In this document: in pieces, positions 34,455-42,343 of the stretch
How the letters are laid out: each line of letters opens with the position of its first letter
Numbering within the stretch: the stretch's first letter is position 1
Assembly (NCBI RefSeq): GCF_001427985.1
Contig: NZ_LMSA01000003.1
Coordinates: 387,153-451,152, forward strand
Direction of reading: 5' to 3'
From: Knoellia sp. Soil729
GTDB lineage: Bacteria; Actinomycetota; Actinomycetes; Actinomycetales; Dermatophilaceae
DNA length: 64,000 nt
The notes under the pieces: model-generated
Database searches by the model: none
The model's input: the letters and a program-made list of their open reading frames with translations, nothing else
What the model was told of the DNA's origin: nothing
Translations under genes and position numbers: made by a program

Positions 34455-35378
34455 TCACGGCATCGCGGCGAGCCGCTTCTTGGCGGCCTCGACGTCGAAG
34501 TCGGCCTCCGGCCACTGGGGGTCGAGCTGCTTCAGGTGCTCGAGGACCAGCTCGGTCACGGCGAGGCGTGCGTACCACTTGCGGTCGGCGGGGACGACGA
34601 ACCACGGGGCCACGTCGGTCGAGCACTTCTCGATGGCCACCTGGTAGGCCTCCTGGTAGTCCGCCCAGTGCGTACGCTCGTCGAGATCTCCGGTGTTGAA
34701 CTTCCAGTGCTTGTCCGGTCGGTCGAGGCGCTCGGTCAACCGCTCCTTCTGCTCGTCGCTCGAGATGTGGAGCATGACCTTGACGATCGTCGTGCCTGAC
34801 TGCGCGACCTCCTTCTCGAAGGCGTTGATCTGGGCATAGCGACGTGACCACTGAGCGCGGGGCACGAGGTCGTGGACCCGCACGATGAGCACGTCCTCGT
34901 ACTGCGAGCGGTCGAAGACGCCGATCTGGCCCGGCTGCGGGACTGCCTTGCGGATGCGCCAGAGGAAGGGGTGCTTGAGCTCCTCCGGTGTGGGCGCCTT
35001 GAACGACGTGATGTCCACACCCTGCGGGTCGAACGCGCCGACCACGTGACGCATGATGCCGCCCTTGCCCGACGTGTCGGTGCCTTGGATGATCAGCAGC
35101 AGCGACCGCGTGCCACCCGCCTTGGACTCGGCATAGAGCCGCTCCTGCAGCTCGGCCAAGTGGGGTGCCAGCTCGGCGAGTGCGGCCTCGCCGTCGGCCT
35201 TGTCGCCGTCGAAGCCGGGTGTGGAACGGGGGTCGAGGGAGGCGAGCTCGAAGTCGTCTCCGGCTCGCAGTGTCTCCGTGAAGGAGACCGCCTCTGCGCC
35301 CTTGCCCTTCGTGCCCTTGTCCTTGCTGCCCTTGCTGCCCTTGCTGCGCTTGCTTTCCTTGCCACTCTTCTTCGCCAT
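34455..35378 (-). CDS. ppk2: Polyphosphate kinase 2 family protein
   Basis: 307 residues. Lys/Ser/Gly-rich low-complexity N-terminus (about 28 residues), then the PPK2 core: Walker A QGTDTSGKGGIMRHVV (GTDTSGKGG at 99-107), Walker B GVFDRSQYEDVLIVRVHD (D156), and DRKWYARLAVTELVLEHL near the end. The Asp pair and single-domain length fit class I PPK2 or the AMP/ADP phosphotransferase classes; class cannot be settled by eye. Uses polyphosphate to phosphorylate nucleotides in the cytoplasm. Convergent with the acyl-CoA dehydrogenase gene. Confidence 0.92.
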   Translation of the reverse strand: MAKKSGKESKRSKGSKGSKDKGTKGKGAEAVSFTETLRAGDDFELASLDPRSTPGFDGDKADGEAALAELAPHLAELQERLYAESKAGGTRSLLLIIQGTDTSGKGGIMRHVVGAFDPQGVDITSFKAPTPEELKHPFLWRIRKAVPQPGQIGVFDRSQYEDVLIVRVHDLVPRAQWSRRYAQINAFEKEVAQSGTTIVKVMLHISSDEQKERLTERLDRPDKHWKFNTGDLDERTHWADYQEAYQVAIEKCSTDVAPWFVVPADRKWYARLAVTELVLEHLKQLDPQWPEADFDVEAAKKRLAAMP

Positions 35379-35428
35379 TCGGGCATCCTGTCAGGCAATC
35401 CGGGGCGTGTGGGTGTCAGACTTCCGGC

Positions 35429-36115
35429 GTGCGACTCCTCCTCGACGGCTCCTCCCGACTGTCCCCCGTCACATCGCTCGGCGAGGACGACTTGGCGCGG
35501 CTGTATGCCTGGCCACAGGGAGGCGGGGTGCGGGCCAACTTCGTGAGCACCCTCGACGGGTCGGCCGTGGGTGGCGACGGCCGCAGCGGCTCCATCAACA
35601 CCGAGGCCGATGGACGTATCTTCCACCTGCAGCGTGAGCTGGCCGACTGCGTCCTCGTCGGAGCCGGGACGGCTCGCACAGAGGGCTACCGGCGGGGGAA
35701 GCGACCGATCGTGGTGGTGAGCAACAGCGGCAACCTCCCCCAGTCGCTCGCCGAGGGAGAGGGCCATGTCATCCTCGCCACCTGCGCCTCCTCGGGCCGC
35801 TCGGAGGACGACGGCGTGTGGATCGAGGGTGACGACGCCGTCGACCTCCACGCGCTCGTGGCGCGGCTGCAGCAGTCGGGTATGCCGCGGGTGCTGGCCG
35901 AGGGGGGTCCCCACCTCTTCCACAGCCTGCTCGACGCGGGGCTCGTCGACGAGTTCGCCCTCACGCTGTCGCCACGGATCGTCGGCGGGGACCATGTGCG
36001 CGTCGTCGACGGCGACCCCCTCGGAGGGGACGGTGGTCTGCGCACCGAGATCGCCCACCTGCTCGAGGAGGACGGCTCGATCCTCGGTCTCTGGCGCGTC
36101 CTCCCCAACCCCTGA
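35429..36115 (+). CDS. RibD C-terminal domain (pyrimidine reductase-like) protein
   Basis: 228 residues. RANFVSTLDGSAVGGDGRSG opens the fold, QRELADCVLVGAGTARTEGY follows, and MPRVLAEGGPHLFHSLLDAG is the NADPH/substrate block of the RibD_C/dihydrofolate-reductase-like family. Stand-alone members in actinobacteria are annotated as pyrimidine reductase family proteins and need not act in riboflavin synthesis. GTG start; CAGACT lies six bases upstream (35417-35422), suggesting a leaderless transcript. Divergent from ppk2. It ends before a long palindrome. Confidence 0.83.
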   Translation: MRLLLDGSSRLSPVTSLGEDDLARLYAWPQGGGVRANFVSTLDGSAVGGDGRSGSINTEADGRIFHLQRELADCVLVGAGTARTEGYRRGKRPIVVVSNSGNLPQSLAEGEGHVILATCASSGRSEDDGVWIEGDDAVDLHALVARLQQSGMPRVLAEGGPHLFHSLLDAGLVDEFALTLSPRIVGGDHVRVVDGDPLGGDGGLRTEIAHLLEEDGSILGLWRVLPNP

Positions 36116-36143
36116 CAGCCATGGCCATCCGGCGCGCCGTGCT

Positions 36144-36208
36144 TTTCTCACCAATTCCCCCGATATGCACACGGCGTGTCCGTGCATTTTGGGGGAATTG
36201 GTGAGAAA
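36144..36208. repeat. Long imperfect palindrome between convergent genes
   Basis: 27-base arms (36144-36170 and 36182-36208) match at 25 positions around an 11-base loop. The outer arm reads TTTCTCACCAATTCCCCC and is AT-richer than its surroundings. It lies between convergent genes ending at 36115 and 36229, so it may terminate both; the T-rich end on each strand (TTTCTCACC outward) fits poorly with a classic tail. Confidence 0.85.
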
Positions 36209-36228
36209 GGTACGCGGGTGGGCGGGTC

Positions 36229-37224
36229 TCAGGTGGAGGCGAGGAGCTCCAGCGCGCGGAGCCGGTTGTCGAGGCCGGGAGCAGCGTTGTTCACCATGAG
36301 CTCGTCGGCCCGGGCCAGCTCGGCAAACTGGTCGAGGTAGTCGCGTACCGACCCGACGTCCCCGACCGCGGTGTAGGTCATCATGTGGCGCGCCTGGGCG
36401 CCTACGGGTGAGTCCATCAGGGCGTCGACGGTCGCATCGTCGAGCTGGCCGGCATACGCCGGGACTCGGGAGGCGAGCGAACGCACCCGTGAGCGCAGGA
36501 CGGAGGCGGCCATCGCCTCGGCGTGCTCCTGCTCGTCCGCCACGACCACGTTGAGCGCGGCGATGACGTGGGGGTTCTGGAGCTGGTCCGAGGGCCGGAA
36601 CTCGCGGCGGTAGACCTCGACCGCCTGACGCAGCGCATCGGGCGCGAAGTGGCTCGCGAACGCGTAGGGCAGGCCGAAGCGCGCCGCCAGCTGGGCCCCG
36701 AACAGCGAGCTGCCCAAGATGTAGAGCGGCACCTTGGTGCCACGACCGGGGACCGCGTTGATCGTGGGCACGAGGCTCTCGTCGGACAGGTAGCCCTGGA
36801 GCTCGAGCACGTCATCCGGGAAGCGCTCGGACGCCCGCGGGTCCACCCTGAGCGCGCGGCTCGTCACCTGGTCGGTGCCCGGCGCCCGCCCCAGCCCGAG
36901 GTCAATACGTCCTGGGTGCAGCTCGGCCAGCGTGCCGAACTGTTCCGCGATGACCAGCGGTGAGTGGTTGGGCAGCATGACGCCGCCCGAACCGACGCGG
37001 ATGCGCTCGGTCCGGGCCGCCACGTGCGCGAGCAGGACCGCGGTGGCCGCGGACGCGATGGAGGGCATGTTGTGGTGCTCGGCGAACCACAAGCGCTCGA
37101 ACGTGCCGAGCTCGTCCGCCTTCTGCGCCAACGTCACGCTGGTCTCGAGGGCCTCGCCGATGGACTGGTCACTGCCCACCGTGGCGAGGTCGAGCAGCGA
37201 GAGCCGCGGTCCTGCCGGGGTCAT
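36229..37224 (-). CDS. LLM class flavin-dependent oxidoreductase
   Basis: 331 residues. Bacterial-luciferase-like barrel: [20 protein letters not shown] at the start, [20 protein letters not shown] near residue 42, [20 protein letters not shown] near 75, and [17 protein letters not shown] near 109. This is the MsnO8/'LLM class' group without an assigned substrate; FMN is the likely cofactor. It overlaps the upstream symporter gene by four bases (ATGA), so flavin chemistry on an imported dicarboxylate or amino acid is conceivable, though unproven. Confidence 0.88.
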   Translation of the reverse strand: MTPAGPRLSLLDLATVGSDQSIGEALETSVTLAQKADELGTFERLWFAEHHNMPSIASAATAVLLAHVAARTERIRVGSGGVMLPNHSPLVIAEQFGTLAELHPGRIDLGLGRAPGTDQVTSRALRVDPRASERFPDDVLELQGYLSDESLVPTINAVPGRGTKVPLYILGSSLFGAQLAARFGLPYAFASHFAPDALRQAVEVYRREFRPSDQLQNPHVIAALNVVVADEQEHAEAMAASVLRSRVRSLASRVPAYAGQLDDATVDALMDSPVGAQARHMMTYTAVGDVGSVRDYLDQFAELARADELMVNNAAPGLDNRLRALELLAST

Positions 37225-38642
37225 GCCGGGACCGCCACGCGGGTCTCGTCGTGCGCCGGTGCCGGGACCGAGGTCTCGTCCTCATCGAGCTGGAGGCGGA
37301 CATCGGCACCCCCGAACGTGTTGGAGTCGTAGGTCGCCTCGTCCAGCAACCCGTTGCGCTTGGCGACGATCGTCGGCACGAGCGCCTGGCCGGCCACGTT
37401 GGTGGCGGTGCGGATCATGTCGATGATCGGGTCGATCGCGAGGAGCAGCCCGACACCCTCGAGCGGGAGGCCGAGAGTCGACAGCGTGAGGGTGAGCATG
37501 ACGATCGCGCCGGTGAGGCCCGCGGTCGCCGCGGAACCCACGATGGAGACGAAGGCGATGAGCAGGTAGTCGGTGAGGCCCAGGTCCACTCCGAACAGCT
37601 GGGCCACGGTGATGGCGGCGAGTGCGGGGTAGATCGCGGCGCAGCCGTCCATCTTGGTGGTCGCACCGATCGGCACGGCGAACGAGGCGTAGTCACGCGA
37701 GACACCCAGGTTGTGCGTCACGACCCGCTGGGTCAGCGGCAGCGTGCCGATCGAGCTGCGCGAGACGAAGGCGAACTGGATCGCCGGCCATGCTCCGGCG
37801 TAGAACTTCGCGATGCTCAGGCCGTTGGCACGAGCCACGATCGGATAGATGACGAGAAGGACGATGAAGCAGCCGATGTAGACGTCAGCAGTGAAGATCG
37901 CGAGCGGGGCGAGCAGGTCCCACCCGTAGTTGGCCACGGCCGAACCGATGAGCGCGGCCGTGCCGAGCGGTGAGAGCTTGATGACCCACCACACGAGCTT
38001 GCTGAAGACCTCGAGTGCGCTGCGCGTGAGGTTGACGAACGGCTCGGCCTTGGCGCCCACGGACAGGGCCGCGGCACCGATGGCCAGGCCGAGGACGACG
38101 AGCTGCAGGATGTTGAAGTCGGGGCTCGAGCTGAGCGCCCCGGCCTCGTCGGCCGACGTCGAGACCTCGAGGCCGAGGAAGTTGCCGGGCACGATCGAGG
38201 TGAGGAAGTCGAGCCAGCTGCCGGTGTGGCCGGGCGCCTTGCCGGCACTGGTGTCGAGCGTGGCATGCGCGCCGGGGTTCGTGATGAGACCGAGGGTGAT
38301 GCCGACGACGACCGAGGCGGCGGCGGTGATGGCGAACCACACCAGCGTCTCGCCGGCGAGGCGGGCGGCGTTGGTCACCTGCCGCAGGTTGGCGATGGAG
38401 ACGATGATCGCGGTGAGGACCAGCGGGACGACGATGACCTTGAGCAGCTGGACGAAGATCCCGCCGACGGTCTTGAGCGTCTCGGCAAGCCAGGTCTGCT
38501 CGAACTGCCGGGCCACGAACCCGAGGACGACGCCGACGGCGAGGCCGATGAAAACCTGCGCCCAGAAGGGCACTCCGGAACGGGTGGGCTTGGGTGGTGC
38601 GGTCGACGCGGGCGCAGCGGCGTCGGGCGTGGTGCTGGACAT
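37221..38642 (-). CDS. Dicarboxylate/amino acid:cation symporter (DAACS family)
   Basis: 473 residues, AGGAG upstream of the ATG on the minus strand. GltP/DctA fold: [32 protein letters not shown] (the serine-rich hairpin), [20 protein letters not shown] (the NMDGT-like motif reads KMDGC) and [20 protein letters not shown] near the C-terminus, with the ion- and substrate-binding Asp and Asn. Eight helices plus two hairpins. Imports C4-dicarboxylates or acidic amino acids with H+ or Na+. First gene of a two-gene unit with the LLM oxidoreductase. Confidence 0.92.
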   Translation of the reverse strand: MSSTTPDAAAPASTAPPKPTRSGVPFWAQVFIGLAVGVVLGFVARQFEQTWLAETLKTVGGIFVQLLKVIVVPLVLTAIIVSIANLRQVTNAARLAGETLVWFAITAAASVVVGITLGLITNPGAHATLDTSAGKAPGHTGSWLDFLTSIVPGNFLGLEVSTSADEAGALSSSPDFNILQLVVLGLAIGAAALSVGAKAEPFVNLTRSALEVFSKLVWWVIKLSPLGTAALIGSAVANYGWDLLAPLAIFTADVYIGCFIVLLVIYPIVARANGLSIAKFYAGAWPAIQFAFVSRSSIGTLPLTQRVVTHNLGVSRDYASFAVPIGATTKMDGCAAIYPALAAITVAQLFGVDLGLTDYLLIAFVSIVGSAATAGLTGAIVMLTLTLSTLGLPLEGVGLLLAIDPIIDMIRTATNVAGQALVPTIVAKRNGLLDEATYDSNTFGGADVRLQLDEDETSVPAPAHDETRVAVPA

Positions 38643-38816
38643 GACAGAGCTCCTGAAAAAGGGGTGGGACGACGGTGGAGGGGCGACGGGTCGGAGGCGG
38701 TCAGCGCCGACAGCGGTCGCTGGCGTCCAGCCTCAGGTCCACGTGCAGCCGCCGCCACAGGGCAGGGGTCGTCGTCAGGGTGCACACATCAGGCCCCAAC
38801 CTCGTGCGCCGCAGGA

Positions 38817-40043
38817 CTATTCCCCCGTGTCGGCCGTGTCCGCCGTGTCCGCCGTGTCCGCCGTGTCGCCCTGACGGGCGAACTCGGTGACGAGGCGTTC
38901 CCACCGTTCTGGGTCGGTGTTCCACTCCTTGCAGTGCCGTGCGACGCGCCACTCCTCGTAGGTCACGAGATCGGGCCGGTGCTGGGCGAGCCGACGCGAG
39001 GGTCCGACGGGGACGAACTCGTCGTCGGCCGAGTGGATGAGCAGCATCGGGTGCCGTAGCTCGTCGGCGCGCCGAACCCAGTCGGTCTGGGCCACGTCGA
39101 CCGACTCGTGCACGCCGACGAGGCGCTTGCCCCAGCGTCGCCCCATCATCGTGCGGGAGAGCGCACCGACCACCTTGGGCACGCGGTGCATGCGCGCGTG
39201 GTGCTCGAGCACGTCCCCCCAGTCGATGACCGGGCCGTCGAGCACGACGCGCGTCACGAGGTCGGCCAGCGGGGAGCGGTCGAGGAACTGCAGGGTGATG
39301 GCCCCACCCATCGACCACCCGAGGAGGAGCACCTCGTCGGCGCCGGCCTCCACCGCGTGCTCCACGGCCGACTCGATGTCGCGCCATTCCGACAGGCCGA
39401 GGTTGTAGCGGCCATCGGGCCCTGCGGGAACGTCCTCGTCGTTGCGATAGGTGGGGACCATCGACGTCCACCCTGCCCGGTGCAGCGCCGCAAGAGCACG
39501 CAACGCCTCGTCGCGCACCGCCCCACGGCCGTGGACGAGCACGGCCCACCGCGAGCCCCGACCTCCGGGTGCGGGGACGACCCAGGCTGGCAGGCGGCCC
39601 AGCTCACCCTCGACCTCGACGTGTTCGGTGGGCAGCCCCAGCGCGGTGTCCGGGGTGCCGGAGTAGTAGTAGCCGTTGAAGCGCGCGCCACCGGGACGGA
39701 GCACGCCGGCGTCGACGCCGAGGACCTCGCGCTCCACGGTTCCCTCGGCGACATCTCTGCCGGTGAGGTTCCCGATCCGGACGTGACCGCGACCGCCGTC
39801 CAGCCACAGGCCGTAGCGGCCCGGCACGACCGTCTCGGCGGTGGCGGACAACAGGACCCGGTCGCCGCGCACGTCCAGGATCTCGAGGTCGTCGGGGCGC
39901 TTCCTCTCGGGGGTGAGGACTCGACGGGCGAAGTATGCCGCGGCCGCCAGCGAGCCCGCGGCGCTCGCCACCGTGGTGGTCGCACCCACGGCCACGGCGG
40001 CACGCACGACGCGGCCGGTGCCCGCGCCTGCGCACCTAGGCAT
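38817..40043 (-). CDS. Alpha/beta hydrolase fold protein
   Basis: 408 residues. RVVRAAVAVGATTTVASAAG, with SLAAAAYFARRV following, forms an N-terminal hydrophobic segment that may anchor it. The hydrolase core has the nucleophile elbow LLGWSMGGAI, an Asp in HSADDEFVPVG and an apparent His in VARHCKEWN. RWAVLVHGRGAVRDEALR holds the HG oxyanion region. The ATG at 40043 lies inside the last codons of the ligase gene (8-base overlap), so the two are coupled. The C-terminus ends in a TAD repeat from a 9-bp tandem repeat. Substrate unknown. Confidence 0.8.
   Translation of the reverse strand: MPRCAGAGTGRVVRAAVAVGATTTVASAAGSLAAAAYFARRVLTPERKRPDDLEILDVRGDRVLLSATAETVVPGRYGLWLDGGRGHVRIGNLTGRDVAEGTVEREVLGVDAGVLRPGGARFNGYYYSGTPDTALGLPTEHVEVEGELGRLPAWVVPAPGGRGSRWAVLVHGRGAVRDEALRALAALHRAGWTSMVPTYRNDEDVPAGPDGRYNLGLSEWRDIESAVEHAVEAGADEVLLLGWSMGGAITLQFLDRSPLADLVTRVVLDGPVIDWGDVLEHHARMHRVPKVVGALSRTMMGRRWGKRLVGVHESVDVAQTDWVRRADELRHPMLLIHSADDEFVPVGPSRRLAQHRPDLVTYEEWRVARHCKEWNTDPERWERLVTEFARQGDTADTADTADTADTGE
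38826..38870. repeat. 9-bp tandem repeat coding for a Thr-Ala-Asp tail
   Basis: Five units of CGTGTCCGC (first and last differ by one or two bases). On the minus strand they encode GDTADTADTADTADTG at the end of the hydrolase. The unit length keeps the frame, so copy number can vary without truncation. Confidence 0.9.
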
Positions 40044-42177
40044 CGAGGACGTCGGCGAGGTCGTACGACACGGGCTCCTCGAGCTGGGCATAGGTGCAGG
40101 ACTCGGGGTCCCGGTCGGTGCGCCACCGCACGAACTGGGCGGTGTGCCGGAAGCGCACGCCCTCCATGTGGTCGTAGCGGACCTCGACGACCCGCTCGGG
40201 CCGAAGCGGCGTGAACGACAGGTCCTTGCCCGCGGCCCAGCGGGAACCGGCCGAGTTCTGTGGCGTCCGCTTGCCCTCCACCTGCTTGGCCCACGCCCAC
40301 GGGTGGTCATCGAAGTCGGTCACCAGTGGCTGCAGCTCCTCGAAGAGCTCCTTGCGCCGCGCCATGGGGAAGGCGCCGATGACACCGACGCTGGCCAGGG
40401 TCCCCTCGTCGTCGTAGAGCCCGAGCAGCAGTGAGCCGATGAGGTCGTCCCCGCTCTTGTGGGTGCGGTAGCCCGCGACGACGCAGTCGGCAGTGCGCTC
40501 GTGCTTGAACTTGTGCATGGTCCGCTTGTCGGGCTCGTAGGTGCCCTCGAGGGGCTTGACCATCACCCCGTCGAGGCCGGCTCCCTCGAACTGCTCGAAC
40601 CACTGCCTGGCCACCGAGGGGTCCTGGGTCGCCCGCGTCAGGTGGATCGGCGCCTCCACACCCGCGAAGGCCCGCTCGAGCTCGGCACGACGCACCGAGA
40701 ACGGCTCACCCATGAGGTCGCGCTCCCCCAGAGCCAGCAGGTCGAACGCCACGAAGCTCGCGGGCGTCTCGGCAGCGAGCTTGGTGACCCGGCTGGCCGC
40801 CGGATGGATGCGCTGCTGGAGCAGGTCGAAGTCGAGCCGGTCCTCGCCGGGACGCACGAGGATGATCTCGCCGTCGACGACGCACTTGTCCGGGAAGTTG
40901 GCCAGCACCGCCTCCACGACGTCGGGGAAGTAGCGCGTCATCGGCTTCTCGTTGCGGCTGCCGATCTCGACCCGGTCCCGGGAGCGGTAGATGATCGAGC
41001 GGAAGCCGTCCCACTTGGGCTCATAGCTCACGTCCCCCTCGACGAGCTTCTTGGACGGCTTGGCGAGCATGGGGGCGATCGGCGGCACGACCGGCATACC
41101 CCACTGCTCGTGCAGGTCGGCATCGCGCTCGGCCTTGGGCTTCATGTAGTCCTCGTCGGCCCGGTCGGTGCGGCGCTTGCTCGGCTGCACGCGCGGCGGC
41201 TCCCCCGGCATCTTGGGGTAGTCCGGGGGGAAGTTCAGCTCGCCGAGGCCACGCTCGACGTCGCCGTCCCACAGGGCGAGCGCCGGGGCGACGTCGCCAA
41301 CACTCTCCCCCACGGCCTCCCAGGCGTCACCGCGGTCGGCGACGATCTCCGGAACGGTGAGGACGGTGAAGTCGCCCGGCGCGATCGTGGTCAGCTCCTC
41401 CCAGGACACGGGCATCGACACCGGCGCCCCGACGAGCGGGCGCGGGCTGTAGGCGGAGGCGATCGTCCGGTCCCGGCACGCCTGGTTGAAGTCCACGAAG
41501 ACGCGTTCGCCGCGCTCCTCCTTCCACCACGACGTCGTCACCAGGTCGGGGAGGCGCCGCTCCAGCTCGCGGGCGATGCCGATGACCCCGTGGCGTACGT
41601 CGAGGAACTCGTGGGTCGGCCTGATCCGCGCGAAGACGTGCACCCCCCGGTTGCCCGACGTCTTCGCCCAGCCGGTGAGCCCCAGCTCGGCAAGCAGCTC
41701 TCGCAGCGCGAGGGCGGCCTCGACGGAGTCGCCGAACGTGCGCCCGGGCTGCGGGTCGAGGTCGATGCGCAGCTCGTCCGGGTTGTCATTGTCGGCCGTG
41801 CGCACCGGCCACGGGTGGAAGGTCACGGTGTTCATCTGGACGGCCCACACGGCGGCGGCCACCTCGTCGACGACGAGCTGCGCGTGGCGCCGGCCCGACG
41901 GGTAGCGGCACGACACCGTCCGGATCCAGTCGGGCATGCCCTTGGGCGGGTTCTTCTGGTAGAACTCCTCGCCCTCGATGCCCTCGGGGAACCGTTGCAG
42001 GGTGACCGGCCGGTCACCGATCGCGCGCACGAGTGGCTCACCGACAGAGACCATGTATGCCGCGAGGTCACCCTTCGTGATCCCGTCACCCGGCCACATG
42101 AGCCGGTCAGGACTGGACACCCTGACCTCGCGGGTTCCGTCAGGGCCGTCGATCTCCATCGTCAGGGGGGACGCCAT
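40036..42177 (-). CDS. ligD: LigD-type protein: primase-polymerase domain + ATP-dependent DNA ligase, no phosphoesterase domain
   Basis: 713 residues. Residues 1-290 are a LigD polymerase domain: SSPDRLMWPGDGITKGDLAA, catalytic Asp pair in LRIDLDPQPGRTFGD (D139, D141) and AKTSGNRGVHVFARI near 172. Residues about 365-710 are an ATP-dependent ligase with adenylation Lys in SYEPKWDGFRSII (K388), CVVDGEIILVRPG, DGVMVKPLEGTYEPDK and a C-terminal OB domain (AAGKDLSFTPLRPERVVEVR). The mycobacterial Pol-nuclease-ligase order lacks its middle module here. The start is the ATG at 42177; earlier in-frame codons give no conserved sequence. Acts in Ku-dependent end joining; no ku gene is in this window. 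Confidence 0.92.
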   Translation of the reverse strand: MASPLTMEIDGPDGTREVRVSSPDRLMWPGDGITKGDLAAYMVSVGEPLVRAIGDRPVTLQRFPEGIEGEEFYQKNPPKGMPDWIRTVSCRYPSGRRHAQLVVDEVAAAVWAVQMNTVTFHPWPVRTADNDNPDELRIDLDPQPGRTFGDSVEAALALRELLAELGLTGWAKTSGNRGVHVFARIRPTHEFLDVRHGVIGIARELERRLPDLVTTSWWKEERGERVFVDFNQACRDRTIASAYSPRPLVGAPVSMPVSWEELTTIAPGDFTVLTVPEIVADRGDAWEAVGESVGDVAPALALWDGDVERGLGELNFPPDYPKMPGEPPRVQPSKRRTDRADEDYMKPKAERDADLHEQWGMPVVPPIAPMLAKPSKKLVEGDVSYEPKWDGFRSIIYRSRDRVEIGSRNEKPMTRYFPDVVEAVLANFPDKCVVDGEIILVRPGEDRLDFDLLQQRIHPAASRVTKLAAETPASFVAFDLLALGERDLMGEPFSVRRAELERAFAGVEAPIHLTRATQDPSVARQWFEQFEGAGLDGVMVKPLEGTYEPDKRTMHKFKHERTADCVVAGYRTHKSGDDLIGSLLLGLYDDEGTLASVGVIGAFPMARRKELFEELQPLVTDFDDHPWAWAKQVEGKRTPQNSAGSRWAAGKDLSFTPLRPERVVEVRYDHMEGVRFRHTAQFVRWRTDRDPESCTYAQLEEPVSYDLADVLDA

Positions 42178-42343
42178 GTGCCGCAGCCTAGCCACGGGGG
42201 CCGACGCCGCGGCCCGGACGCGGGCGTCTCGAGGATGCCACCAAGACTTTGCCGAGTGCTTACCCAAGGACTACAGACAAAGTTGTGCGAACGGCATACG
42301 GTCTGGAGACTTCCTCCCCGCTCACTCCCGAAGGACTCGACCC

